Part shown: positions 1 through 9,129 of the stretch, one piece after another
Layout: each line of letters begins with the position of its first letter
How positions within the stretch are numbered: the first letter of the stretch is position 1
Assembly: GCF_028446585.1 (NCBI RefSeq)
Contig: NZ_JAPFQL010000045.1
Span: 1-42,853, forward strand
Length of the DNA: 42,853 nucleotides
Origin: Intrasporangium calvum
GTDB taxonomy: Bacteria > Actinomycetota > Actinomycetes > Actinomycetales > Dermatophilaceae
Direction: 5' to 3'
The notes under the pieces: model-generated
Database searches by the model: none
The model's input: the letters and a program-made list of their open reading frames with translations, nothing else
What the model was told of the DNA's origin: nothing
Program-made: the position numbers and the translations under genes

Positions 1-647
1 CGATGGGCGGCATGCGGGCCATCGAGTGGGCGGCGACCCGGCCGGAGCTGGTCGACCGCTCCATCGTGCTCGCGAGCACGGCCTACGCGACCGCGGACCA
101 GATCGCCTGGTGCCAGCCACAGCTGCTCGCCATCCGCCAGGACCCGAACTTCGCCGGTGGGGACTACTACCGGACCGGCCGGTCCCCGGAGGAGGGATTG
201 GGTCTGGCCCGGCGCATCGCGCACGTCACCTACCGCAGCGGGGCCGAGCTCGACGACCGGTTCGGGCGCCAGGCCCAGCTGGGCGAGGACCCCCTCCGGT
301 CGGGCGACCGGGGCCGGTTCGCGGTGGAGAGCTACCTCGACCATCACGCCGGCAAGCTGGCGCGACGATTCGACGCCAACTCCTACCTCGTCCTCACCGA
401 CGCGATGAACTCCCACGACGTGGGACGCGACCGTGGCGGGGTGGCTGCGGCCCTGGCGCGAGTCACCGCGGAGTGCACGATCGCGTCGGTCGACACCGAC
501 CGGCTCTACCCGCCCTCGCTCTCCGACGAGATGCACGAGCTGCTGCCCCGGTCCGTGCGGGCGCACATCAGCTCGCGCCACGGACACGACGGCTTCCTGA
601 TCGAGGAGGAGCAGGTCGGCCGGATCATCCGGTCCGCGCTCGGCTGA
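1..647 (+). CDS. metX: Homoserine O-acetyltransferase, C-terminal part (5' truncated by window edge)
   Basis: Alpha/beta-hydrolase-fold acyltransferase that acetylates homoserine with acetyl-CoA in methionine biosynthesis (cytoplasm). The frame opens with MGGMRAIEW. Bases 1-2 are the end of the preceding codon, where the family has the nucleophile Ser of its GGSMGG elbow, so the window probably begins inside the active-site turn. The rest of the triad is visible: the Asp in SVDTDRLY and the His in HGHDGFL near the C-terminus. The 214 residues left fit the part of a ~370-residue MetX that follows the nucleophile. The stop is TGA at 645-647. A homoserine O-succinyltransferase-like variant of the same fold cannot be excluded, but the DTDRLYPP and GHDGFL blocks are MetX-like. 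Confidence 0.85.
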   Translation, partial: MGGMRAIEWAATRPELVDRSIVLASTAYATADQIAWCQPQLLAIRQDPNFAGGDYYRTGRSPEEGLGLARRIAHVTYRSGAELDDRFGRQAQLGEDPLRSGDRGRFAVESYLDHHAGKLARRFDANSYLVLTDAMNSHDVGRDRGGVAAALARVTAECTIASVDTDRLYPPSLSDEMHELLPRSVRAHISSRHGHDGFLIEEEQVGRIIRSALG

Positions 648-770
648 CCCCACCCTGGGCCGTCTCCCGCGGCACTGTGGCCGACGCACCACGACAGACA
701 CCTCCCGGACCGCCCTTTTTCGGGTAGCGTCCGAGCACAGACATTTCCGTCCCAAGGAGGTCCGGGCACA

Positions 771-1169
771 GTGGCCATTGTCGTTGGATACGTCGCGACC
801 AAGGAAGGCCGCGCCGCACTCAAGCGAGCGGCAGAGGAGTGCGTGCTCAGGGGCACGAAACTCGTCGTGATCAGCTCGCACAGGGGAGGCAAGGACTTCG
901 ACGCAGACGAGTCCGCGCGCTTCGAGAGCGAGCTGGAACGAGTGAAGAGCGTCCTCGAGGAGCGAGGCCTCGAGCACGAGGTGCGTCAGCTGGTTCGCGG
1001 CAACGACCCGGCCGAGGACCTCATCGCGGTGGCGGAGCAGGAGAACGCCGACTTCATCGTCATCGGCCTGCGTCGTCGCAGCCCCGTCGGCAAGCTGATC
1101 CTCGGCTCGAATGCCCAGCGGATCCTGCTGGACGCGAGCTGCCCGGTCCTCGCCGTCAAGGCGGACTGA
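771..1169 (+). CDS. Universal stress protein (UspA family)
   Basis: Single-domain, 132-residue UspA-fold protein. It begins MAIVVGYVATKEG (beta-1) and ends with the family signature: an I/V-rich strand followed by GLRRRSPVGKLILGSNAQRILLD-type residues, then CPVLAVK. The G-x2-G-x9-G-(S/N) arrangement expected for ATP-binding Usp proteins is largely present (SPVGKLILGSNAQRIL). The GTG start at 771 is set by a perfect AAGGAGG at 754-760, ten bases upstream. It stands alone, after metX, and is followed by a long GC hairpin. Usp proteins modulate stress survival; the specific role here is unknown. Confidence 0.9.
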   Translation: MAIVVGYVATKEGRAALKRAAEECVLRGTKLVVISSHRGGKDFDADESARFESELERVKSVLEERGLEHEVRQLVRGNDPAEDLIAVAEQENADFIVIGLRRRSPVGKLILGSNAQRILLDASCPVLAVKAD

Positions 1170-1171
1170 GC

Positions 1172-1230
1172 GTCCGCCCCGGCGGCCCCGGGTGCCGGCC
1201 GAGCCGGGAGCGGGGCCGCCGAGGGCGGAC
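1172..1230 (+). terminator. Long GC-rich hairpin after the usp gene
   Basis: Arms GTCCGCC+GGCGGCCCC (1172-1178, 1181-1189) and GGGGCCGCC+GGCGGAC (1212-1220, 1224-1230) pair perfectly apart from a 2/3-nt internal bulge; the loop is about 22 nt. It starts three bases after the usp stop. It has no U-tract, as is common for actinobacterial terminators, so termination is inferred from position and stem strength. Confidence 0.6.
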
Positions 1231-1311
1231 CGGGAAGGGCGGATGCCGACCTCGGCGCCAGCTGGCCGAGGCCGGCCGGGGCCTCTCGACGCGGCCGACG
1301 GGGGGCGCACG

Positions 1312-1342
1312 TTCGCCCGTCGGCCAGCGGGCGTTTTATAAT
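1312..1342 (+). promoter_or_regulatory. Probable rpoD promoter with perfect TATAAT, beside a small hairpin
   Basis: TATAAT at 1337-1342 stands out in very GC-rich DNA. The nearest -35-like word is TTCGCC at 1312-1317 (19-nt spacer, weak). A CGCCCG / CGGGCG dyad (1314-1319, 1328-1333) followed by TTTT lies between them and could act as a terminator for readthrough from usp or as an operator. The remaining leader to 1509 holds no gene that I recognise. Confidence 0.5.
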
Positions 1343-1509
1343 GTCGAGAGAGCCGGATCGCACGAGGCGCACCGAGAGATCGACGGAGGGGTCGACTCCT
1401 ACATGCCAAGCATTTCCGGAGCGAATCCCCATTCTCGTTCGTTGATGATTCATGCCCACCGAGGGTCATGCAGACGACGACTCCGTGCGACCGAAAGGTG
1501 ACGTCCTCC

Positions 1510-3249
1510 GTGCCGAAGGCAACCCCAGCTGCAACCCCGACCGCCCTTCCAAAGGTGTTCCAGCACGACGCGATCATGCAGCTGCTCGTCAAGGGCCGCA
1601 CGACCGGGACCATCACCGGGACCGAGATCGCCCGGGCGCAGGTGGAGGCTCAGCTCGACCCGAAGCAGATGAAGCCGGTCCTGACGACCCTCGAGGCCCA
1701 CGACGTCGAGATCCTCGTCGACACCGCGGCCACCAACACCCAGACTCGCAGAGGTAGCAAGGGAGGCACTGTGGCAACCGCTCGCAAGACGACCGCCGCG
1801 GCCGCAAAGTCCGCAACCCGGACCACGACCACCAGCACCACCAGGGCGAAGCCGGCGACCAAGGCCGCCGCCGCGTCAGGGTCCACGAAGGGCTCCACGG
1901 CCGACGTGACCTCGGCGTCCGCGAAGGCAGAGCCGGCCAGGAAGGCCACCCCGGCCAGGAAGGCCACGACCAACGCGGAGGTCGCCAAGGCGGCCGCCAG
2001 CCCCGCGAAGAAGGCCGCTGCCAAGAAGGCGACCAAGGCTGCGTCGAAGAAGACCGCGACCAAGGCGACCGCTGCGAAGGCTGCCGACGCGCAGGATGCG
2101 GACGCCCTCGAGTCCGAGGAGCCGATGGAGGCCGACGAGAGCGAGCTCGAGGAGGTCGAGGTCACCGACGTCGAGACCCCCGGCGACGAGTCGGCCGAGG
2201 AGTCGACCGACACGGACGAGGAGGACGAGACGGCCACCGGTGACAAGGCCGCCTCGCCCGAGGCCGAGGAGGAGTCCGGCTTCGTCATCCGCGACGACGA
2301 CGAGGACGACGCACCGGCGCAGCAGGTCGTCACCGCGGGCGCCACGGCCGACCCGGTCAAGGACTACCTCAAGCAGATCGGCAAGGTCGCGCTCCTCAAC
2401 GCGGAGCAGGAGGTGGAGCTCGCCAAGCGGATCGAGGCCGGGCTCTTCGCCGAGGAGAAGCTCAACTCGGGCGAGAAGATCGACATGAAGCTCAAGCGTG
2501 AGCTGTGGTGGATCGCCCAGGACGGCAAGAAGGCCAAGAACCACCTCCTCGAGGCCAACCTCCGCCTCGTCGTCTCGCTCGCGAAGCGTTACACCGGTCG
2601 CGGCATGCTCTTCCTCGACCTGATCCAGGAGGGCAACCTCGGGTTGATCCGTGCAGTCGAGAAGTTCGACTACACGAAGGGCTACAAGTTCTCCACATAT
2701 GCCACGTGGTGGATCCGCCAGGCCATCACCCGAGCCATGGCCGACCAGGCCCGGACGATCCGTATTCCGGTGCACATGGTCGAGGTCATCAACAAGCTCG
2801 CCCGTGTTCAGCGGCAGATGCTGCAGGACCTGGGTCGCGAGCCCACGCCGGAGGAGCTCGCCAAGGAGCTCGACATGACGCCCGAGAAGGTCGTCGAGGT
2901 GCAGAAGTACGGCCGTGAGCCGATCTCGCTGCACACCCCGCTCGGTGAGGACGGCGACTCGGAGTTCGGCGACCTGATCGAAGACTCCGAGGCGGTCGTG
3001 CCGGCCGACGCCGTCAGCTTCACGCTGCTCCAGGAGCAGCTCCACTCGGTGCTCGACACGCTCTCCGAGCGGGAGGCCGGGGTCGTCTCGATGCGCTTCG
3101 GTCTCACGGACGGTCAGCCGAAGACCTTGGACGAGATCGGCAAGGTCTACGGCGTGACCCGCGAGCGGATCCGCCAGATCGAGTCGAAGACGATGAGCAA
3201 GCTGCGCCACCCCAGCCGGAGCCAGGTGCTCCGGGACTACCTGGACTGA
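1510..3249 (+). CDS. rpoD: Principal RNA polymerase sigma factor (SigA/HrdB type)
   Basis: Group 1 sigma-70 that directs RNA polymerase to housekeeping promoters. Order of parts, counted from GTG 1510 (579 aa): a region 1.1-like domain (about 18-66, with [19 protein letters not shown]), a lysine/alanine-rich stretch (about 85-195), an acidic Glu/Asp stretch (about 198-270), region 1.2 from [12 protein letters not shown] (281), region 2 from [14 protein letters not shown] (348) with the -10-melting [10 protein letters not shown] motif, region 3, and region 4 with the [19 protein letters not shown] helix-turn-helix. I chose GTG 1510 because AAAGGTG lies nine bases upstream; ATG 1468 is in frame but has no usable ribosome site. 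A second in-frame GTG at 1771 follows AAGGGAGG and could give a form without region 1.1. The basic and acidic inserts are typical of actinobacterial HrdB. Confidence 0.95.
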   Translation: MPKATPAATPTALPKVFQHDAIMQLLVKGRTTGTITGTEIARAQVEAQLDPKQMKPVLTTLEAHDVEILVDTAATNTQTRRGSKGGTVATARKTTAAAAKSATRTTTTSTTRAKPATKAAAASGSTKGSTADVTSASAKAEPARKATPARKATTNAEVAKAAASPAKKAAAKKATKAASKKTATKATAAKAADAQDADALESEEPMEADESELEEVEVTDVETPGDESAEESTDTDEEDETATGDKAASPEAEEESGFVIRDDDEDDAPAQQVVTAGATADPVKDYLKQIGKVALLNAEQEVELAKRIEAGLFAEEKLNSGEKIDMKLKRELWWIAQDGKKAKNHLLEANLRLVVSLAKRYTGRGMLFLDLIQEGNLGLIRAVEKFDYTKGYKFSTYATWWIRQAITRAMADQARTIRIPVHMVEVINKLARVQRQMLQDLGREPTPEELAKELDMTPEKVVEVQKYGREPISLHTPLGEDGDSEFGDLIEDSEAVVPADAVSFTLLQEQLHSVLDTLSEREAGVVSMRFGLTDGQPKTLDEIGKVYGVTRERIRQIESKTMSKLRHPSRSQVLRDYLD

Positions 3250-3269
3250 CGGCTTCCTCGCCACAGCGA

Positions 3270-3328
3270 CCCGTTCCAGGAACGGGCTGGGGTGGTCGGG
3301 ACGGGCGATGCTCCGTCTCGGCCACCCC
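3270..3328. terminator. Two hairpins between convergent rpoD and transglutaminase genes
   Basis: First stem: CCCGTT (3270-3275) with AACGGG (3281-3286). Second and larger: GGGGTGG..GGGACGG (3289-3304) with CCGTCTC..CCACCCC (3312-3328), followed on the plus strand by TTCGT. Both genes end here in opposite directions, so a bidirectional terminator is the natural reading. Confidence 0.65.
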
Positions 3329-3358
3329 TTCGTCATGAGTGAGCCCGTCTGCAGCGGC

Positions 3359-5662
3359 TCAGCGCCTTCGACGGAGCGCCTGACTCCGGCGACGCCAGAC
3401 TCCCTGCCACACCGACACGCCTTCCGTCGGCCAGAGGAAGGACCTGAGTCGCGTCGTCCAGGCCCGGGTCCTGGACACCTGGCGCCGGATCGAGCGGATG
3501 TCCCGGTGCAGTTCCTCCGTCTGCTGGGGCGTCGTTCGCTCGGGTCGGTCGTATCGCGCCCGCTCGAGCGTGGCCGTGACGCGCCGCAAGGCGGTGGCGT
3601 GGTCGGCGTCCAGGTGGCCGTCCGTGATGTAACGCTCTCTGGCCGTCCGCAGGGTCGCGCCTGGCGGTGCGACGAGCCCCAGGTCGTCGAGGTGGCTCCT
3701 CAGCGCCGCCCACTCGATCTCGACGAGATCCTGACGGGTGGCTGCACGGTGACGGCGGACGTTCCGCGTCAGCCAAGCGGTCAGCGGCATGAGCAGGGTG
3801 CCCAGGGCAACGACGAGGAGGGCGCTGAGGATGACGAGGTTGCTGCCGCTCAGCCACTGCTCCCACCACGACGTCCGTGTCGCCGTGCCCGTGGCGTCGC
3901 CCTCGTCCACGGGGCGGCGGGAACCCGTCGGGGTCGCCGTGTTGCTGGTCGACCCGGAGTCGGTGGTGGCCCCGCTCGTCGGCGTGTCGACCCCTGCCAG
4001 GGAGTAGACGGGTGGCCCCGACCGGCCGACAGTGGGCTCGAACCGCAACCATCCGGATCCCTGGAAGTACAGCTCGGGCCAGGCGTGGGCATCCGACTGC
4101 CGCACGAGGTTGGAACTGCCCTCGCGCCTGCCCTCGATGAACCCGATGGCCATCCGGGCCGGGATGCCCTGGGCTCGAGCGAGCATGATCATGGCAGTGG
4201 CGAACTGGGTGCAGTATCCGAGGCGCGTCTCGTAGAAGGCGCTGATGGGGTCGAGGTCCTCACCGTTCTCGTCCTGTGGGGTCTCGCCGAGGTCGAGGCT
4301 GTACTGGTAGCGGGTGGAGTCGCGCAGGTGGGCCTGGATCGCCACGGCCCTGTCGTAGTCGTTGGCGGCCCCTCTGGTCACCTCGTCGGACCATCGCCTG
4401 ATGAGATCTTCTGCATCCGCGGGAAGGGTCAGGTCATCCTCGAGGATGTCCGGCGATGATGGCGGTCCGGCCGATCGAAGCTTGTCGGGCGAGGGGTTCA
4501 CCACGGAGTACGTGACCTGGTAGGAGTCGACGGTCTCTCGCACCTGGATGTCGCGCGTCACGCTGTCGATGGTGAACGACGTCCCCTCGATGGCCGGGGT
4601 GACGACCGGGTAGGGAGCAGCCAGCCGGGGTGCCTTGAGGACGTTGTTGCTCACCGTCATGATGTATTCACGCCGGTCCGCCTGGGGCGGCAAGGGCACC
4701 GGACGGTCGGGCCCCTCGCTCTGTCGGCGGGCGATGCGCCACTCGCCGCTGGAGTAGTAGGACGTGGCGAAGACCCGGAGCGGCGCGGTCGCCGGCCCGG
4801 TCGAGGTGTAGCGCAGGACCGGGCTCGGGTCGGTGCTGAGCAGGCTGGTGCGCAGGTCGATGGTGTCGTTGATACCGACGGTGCCGATGCCCCCCGACCC
4901 GGTCGACCGGGCCAGGCCGTCCGTCAGGTAGCGGGGCGGCGCATGCCACGTGACGGCCGGAACGACGAGGGCGAGAAGGACCGCGATGCCACCGAGCTTC
5001 GCCGCGCCCGCGGTCAGGGAGCGCAGGGCGGTCGTGTCATCGGAGGCGGGCCCGTCCTCGCCGACGTCGGTGGCGCTCGTCGTGCTCCACCGTCCGAAGC
5101 TGGCCCGCGCGGTCGTGTGGAGCATGACGAGCCAGAGAGCGACCGGGACGACGAAGTAGCGCACGGCAGAGGTGGAGTCGCTGTTGGCCGCAGTGATGAG
5201 GTAGGCCGTGAGCAGGGGCAGCCCTGCTGCTGCTGGGGCACGCCAGGTGGCGGCCATGGCGTCGACCACGACCGCGATCAGGGCGACGGCGCCGACGAGG
5301 TAGACGGTGACGCCTTCGGTGAGCGGAGCCGGGGCAGCGTTGCGCTGGATCGTCTCGAGGGCCTGCAGGCCGAGCACGTTGAGCCGCTCGACGGTCTCGG
5401 CGGTCGGCAGGCCCCAGGTGAAGGTCTCCCGCACGGTGAGTGCGAGCACGCCGTAGAGCACGAGCACCAGCTGTGCGAACAGGGTGAGCAGGCGTGATCT
5501 CGTCAGGCCCCGGAGGAGCAGCCCGACGGCCGCGGCCAGCGCGATGACCAGCACGGCGTCCCTCAGCCACGCGTCGCTCCGGAAGAGGCTCGAGATCGGG
5601 TAGACGGCGGCGAGCGTCGCCAACGCGGCGAGCAGGGTGATGCGCCACCGTCGCCGCGTCAT
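3359..5662 (-). CDS. Membrane transglutaminase-like protein (TgpA/DUF3488 family)
   Basis: 767-residue integral membrane protein. About six hydrophobic segments fill the first ~220 residues (starting RRRWRITLLAALATLAAVYP). A long extracytoplasmic part follows, with a transglutaminase-core domain: Cys in RLGYCTQFA (C484) and His in SDAHAWPELY (H526), then WLRFEPT where the third catalytic residue is expected. A Ser/Thr-rich linker, one more transmembrane helix (near NLVILSALLVVALGTLLMPL) and a basic cytoplasmic C-terminal region (DUF4129-like) close the protein. The start ATG overlaps the stop of the DUF58 gene (ATGA), so translation is probably coupled. Family members form MoxR/DUF58/transglutaminase modules thought to act at the envelope; the substrate is unknown. 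I was not able to assign a gene symbol. Confidence 0.85.
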   Translation of the reverse strand: MTRRRWRITLLAALATLAAVYPISSLFRSDAWLRDAVLVIALAAAVGLLLRGLTRSRLLTLFAQLVLVLYGVLALTVRETFTWGLPTAETVERLNVLGLQALETIQRNAAPAPLTEGVTVYLVGAVALIAVVVDAMAATWRAPAAAGLPLLTAYLITAANSDSTSAVRYFVVPVALWLVMLHTTARASFGRWSTTSATDVGEDGPASDDTTALRSLTAGAAKLGGIAVLLALVVPAVTWHAPPRYLTDGLARSTGSGGIGTVGINDTIDLRTSLLSTDPSPVLRYTSTGPATAPLRVFATSYYSSGEWRIARRQSEGPDRPVPLPPQADRREYIMTVSNNVLKAPRLAAPYPVVTPAIEGTSFTIDSVTRDIQVRETVDSYQVTYSVVNPSPDKLRSAGPPSSPDILEDDLTLPADAEDLIRRWSDEVTRGAANDYDRAVAIQAHLRDSTRYQYSLDLGETPQDENGEDLDPISAFYETRLGYCTQFATAMIMLARAQGIPARMAIGFIEGRREGSSNLVRQSDAHAWPELYFQGSGWLRFEPTVGRSGPPVYSLAGVDTPTSGATTDSGSTSNTATPTGSRRPVDEGDATGTATRTSWWEQWLSGSNLVILSALLVVALGTLLMPLTAWLTRNVRRHRAATRQDLVEIEWAALRSHLDDLGLVAPPGATLRTARERYITDGHLDADHATALRRVTATLERARYDRPERTTPQQTEELHRDIRSIRRQVSRTRAWTTRLRSFLWPTEGVSVWQGVWRRRSQALRRRR

Positions 5663-6930
5663 CGTGCGCCTCCCACCGTTGCCGCGGTCAGCACGGCCCA
5701 CGCGTGTGGGACGTCCTCGTCGCGGCCCACCGGGATGGCCCGCCAGCCGGCGAGCCGGAGCGCGTCGACGTGGGCTGCCACCGGATCGGGCCGCGGACCG
5801 GAGCCCCCGGGCCGGCCCGGCGGCTGGCCGAACGCCAGCGCGTCGAGGACGAGGGCGAGGCCGGTGGTGCCGGGCTGCCGCAGGCTGGCCAGTCGTCCGG
5901 TGACCTCGTGCCCGCGCGGGCCGACCACGGCGACCACGAACCCGCCCGCAGCGGCCAGCGCCTGAGCCTCGCGGAGCATGAGGTCGTCGGTGGCCTGCGA
6001 GCGGAGCTGGGTCATGGCGAGCACGTCGAGGATCTCGTCGATCTGGAGCGAAGCCGTGACCCGCCCGCTCTCCACCGTCTCGGGGCACACCAGGTGCACC
6101 GCGTAGCCGGTCTCGCACAGGTGGGCTGCGATGGAGGCGCACGCGGACACGGCCCACTCGTAGGAACCCATGGCGCCGCTGCCGCCGTGTGCGTCGGGGC
6201 GTGGGTCGAGCAGGACGACGGCTCGCCGCTGGGCGGGGCGGTCCTCCTGGCGCACCATGAGGTCTCCGGTCCGGGCGGTCGCGGGCCAGTGGATGCGACG
6301 CAGGTCGTCCCCGTCGCGATACTCCCGGATGGTGACGTCGTCCTCGCCGTGCAGGGCGATGAGGTGAGCCAGCTCGCCCTCTGACCCGACGCCGGAGCTC
6401 GGCTGTCGGCTGGCTGACAGGGGGTGGACCTGGGGGAGGATCACGAGGTCAGCGGTGCCCTCGAGGACGGCTGCCCGGGTGGCGAGGCCGAAGGGGTCCT
6501 GGACCTGGACGCCGAGGGGCCCCAGGTGGTGGCGGCCGCGCAGGTGGGACCGCACGGTGTAGTCGATGATGCGCACCCGGCCCGGCGGGATGCGACCGAC
6601 GATGAAGCGCGGCCGGTCGCCGAGGACGTAGTCGAGACGTTCCTCGGCGAGGAAGACCGGCGTGGTCGTGGTGGAGACGTTCTCGAACGCGAGGGCCACA
6701 TGGGCGTCCTGCCCCACCGTGATCCGGTCGGGCGAGATGTGGCGCTCGATCCGCAGCCGGGTCTTGCGGGTGCGCACGAGCATCGCACTGATGTAGGGGA
6801 GCGCGACGAGCAGGACGCCGAAGCGGGTCAGGTCACGAAAGCCGAAGAGGATCCCGGCGAGCGCCAGGGTGACCCCGGCCCCGACGAAGGCGCGGCCTCG
6901 GGTCGTCAGCAGTCGTCGGAGCGAACGCAC
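5659..6930 (-). CDS. DUF58 domain-containing membrane protein
   Basis: 423 residues. Two N-terminal hydrophobic segments (about 12-52, with a basic ARTRKTRLRIERHISPD stretch after them), an Ig-like beta region, then the DUF58 signature REYRDGDDLRRIHWPATAR followed by DLMVRQ. The C-terminal half resembles a von Willebrand A fold (AVVLLDPRPD strand, a MIDAS-like Asp). It is the middle gene of moxR-DUF58-transglutaminase: 12 nt after moxR and overlapping the next gene by 4 nt. DUF58 proteins are the usual partners of MoxR AAA+ ATPases; a chaperone or assembly role at the membrane is inferred from the family, not shown here. Confidence 0.88.
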   Translation of the reverse strand: MRSLRRLLTTRGRAFVGAGVTLALAGILFGFRDLTRFGVLLVALPYISAMLVRTRKTRLRIERHISPDRITVGQDAHVALAFENVSTTTTPVFLAEERLDYVLGDRPRFIVGRIPPGRVRIIDYTVRSHLRGRHHLGPLGVQVQDPFGLATRAAVLEGTADLVILPQVHPLSASRQPSSGVGSEGELAHLIALHGEDDVTIREYRDGDDLRRIHWPATARTGDLMVRQEDRPAQRRAVVLLDPRPDAHGGSGAMGSYEWAVSACASIAAHLCETGYAVHLVCPETVESGRVTASLQIDEILDVLAMTQLRSQATDDLMLREAQALAAAGGFVVAVVGPRGHEVTGRLASLRQPGTTGLALVLDALAFGQPPGRPGGSGPRPDPVAAHVDALRLAGWRAIPVGRDEDVPHAWAVLTAATVGGAR

Positions 6931-6942
6931 CTGGGCCCCCGC

Positions 6943-7926
<984 letters not shown>

Positions 7927-8341
7927 CCTGTCCTCCGTCTGTCACCGCCCGAGTCCTCGAGCACTGGTCCCGTCGGGTTCGTCCCGGCGCAGCGACCCGA
8001 CAGTACGTGGTGGCGGCGGCGCGAACCTGTTGGTGATCCTCTCCCATGACGCGCGTCACTCGGAAGTGTCGGGAGAGTCGTGACCCGATGGAGACGTCCC
8101 GGACCAGCCGCCTCGATACGCTCCACCACTCTCCTCCACCAGTGTCGCGCCTTCCGTGGCCCGCGTCCCCTGATTTGGGCTCTTGCGCACGGATCCCGGT
8201 GCCGTATGCCGCTCAGCCCGGCCCCGCTCACCAGTGAGGGCGCGCGCGTGGCGAGCTCAGCGGCATCCTCCTCCATTTCCCTCCACCCCTCCTGACGTGC
8301 ACAAATGCGCCGAGAAAGTGGTCGAAAGCGGGTTTGTTTCG
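7927..8341. other. Non-coding divergent region between moxR and mraZ
   Basis: No convincing gene. It must hold the moxR promoter (minus strand), which I could not place with confidence. It carries one copy of the repeated word GTATGCCGCT (8204-8213). MraZ-box-like words on the minus strand (CTCCAC on the plus strand) lie at 8121, 8134 and 8281. GTGGTC (8318) and GCGGGT (8328) fall in exact 10-bp register with the MraZ boxes further on. Confidence 0.5.
8204..8217 (+). repeat. Copy 1 of dispersed word GTATGCCGCT (followed by CAGC)
   Basis: GTATGCCGCTCAGC in the moxR-mraZ gap. Exact match to the 10-base core shared with five other places in the window. Confidence 0.7.
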
Positions 8342-8373
8342 TTGACGGTGGGGGAAAGTGGAGTATCGTGGAG
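8342..8373 (+). promoter_or_regulatory. dcw operon promoter overlapped by three MraZ boxes
   Basis: TTGACG (8342-8347), a 16-nt spacer and TATCGT (8364-8369) make a good sigma-A promoter. GTGGGG (8348), GTGGAG (8358) and GTGGAG (8368) are three MraZ-type boxes at exact 10-bp steps, on one face of the helix, filling the spacer and covering the -10. This arrangement predicts autorepression by MraZ. The expected start near 8376 leaves a leader of about 50 nt. Confidence 0.8.
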
Positions 8374-8428
8374 CACCAAGGAAGGCGTTGGGGACGCCGA
8401 CGGGTCGAGGTAGGGGAGGTGGCGGACC

Positions 8429-8860
8429 GTGTTTCTCGGTACGCACACGCCGCGCCTCGACGAGAAGGGCCGGCTCTTTCTGCCGGCGAAGTACCGCGAC
8501 CGCATGGCGGGTGGACTGGTCGTGACGCGCGGTCAGGAGCGCTGCCTCTTCCTCTATCCGATGGACGAGTTCGTCAAGGTGGCCGAGCAGATGCGCCAGG
8601 CCCCGACGACGAGCAAGGCCGCCCGGGACTACATGCGCGTGTTCCTGTCCGGGGCGTCGGACGAGGTGCCCGACAAGCAGGGGCGTTTCACCATTCCGGC
8701 GAACCTGCGGCAGTACGCCGGTCTGGACCGAGAGGTGACGGTCATCGGCGCGGGGTCACGGCTCGAGGTCTGGGACAGCACCGCGTGGAACTCCTATCTC
8801 GCGGCGACGGAGCAGAGCTTCGCCGAGACGGAGGAGGAGGTGATCCCGGGCCTCTTCTAG
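8429..8860 (+). CDS. mraZ: Transcriptional regulator MraZ
   Basis: 143 residues, full length for the family. Two AbrB-like repeats: the first begins [23 protein letters not shown], the second holds the matching [18 protein letters not shown]. These DxKGR(L/F)xxP motifs are the DNA-binding signature. MraZ forms a ring and binds tandem GTGGAG-like boxes to repress its own dcw operon; such boxes sit in its promoter here. The GTG start at 8429 follows GGGGAGGT (8413-8420) with an 8-nt spacer. First gene of the operon, 269 nt before rsmH. Confidence 0.97.
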   Translation: MFLGTHTPRLDEKGRLFLPAKYRDRMAGGLVVTRGQERCLFLYPMDEFVKVAEQMRQAPTTSKAARDYMRVFLSGASDEVPDKQGRFTIPANLRQYAGLDREVTVIGAGSRLEVWDSTAWNSYLAATEQSFAETEEEVIPGLF

Positions 8861-8938
8861 CACCCGTGACGTTGCTGCCTCCAGCTCCCTCCACCCCCCT
8901 CCAGAACAACCTGTGCGCCGGCCTCCAGCCGCTCCGCT

Positions 8939-8964
8939 CCCGGAACGACTTCCCCCGTTCCGGG
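8939..8964 (+). other. Hairpin in the mraZ-rsmH gap (possible attenuator or processing site)
   Basis: CCCGGAAC (8939-8946) pairs perfectly with GTTCCGGG (8957-8964) around a 10-nt loop. It lies in the 269-nt gap 8861-9129, which shows no gene and is oddly CCTCC- and CACCAG-rich. There is no U-tract. It could reduce readthrough from mraZ into rsmH, or mark an RNA processing site. Confidence 0.4.
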
Positions 8965-9129
8965 CGGGGACGCGGATGGGGACCAGCTCCCAGGTCGCGA
9001 CAGCCCGCAGCCCCAGCTCAGCCCTCCACCCGAAGTGCACCGCTCCACGACGAACAGCCAAGACAGCACCACCAGCACCAGAGCAAACGCGCCGGCGCAC
9101 CGCGCCGGGAGGGACGGGAAGGGACGAGG

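Noticed and set aside
1468-1510. ATG 1468 as rpoD start
   Set aside because: The only purine-rich stretch ends two bases before it, and GTG 1510 has a well-spaced AAAGGTG.
3960-4060. Transglutaminase with Glu (FEPT) where the catalytic Asp is expected, taken as a dead enzyme
   Set aside because: WxxFEPT is common in actinobacterial TgpA-like proteins, and Cys484 and His526 are intact.
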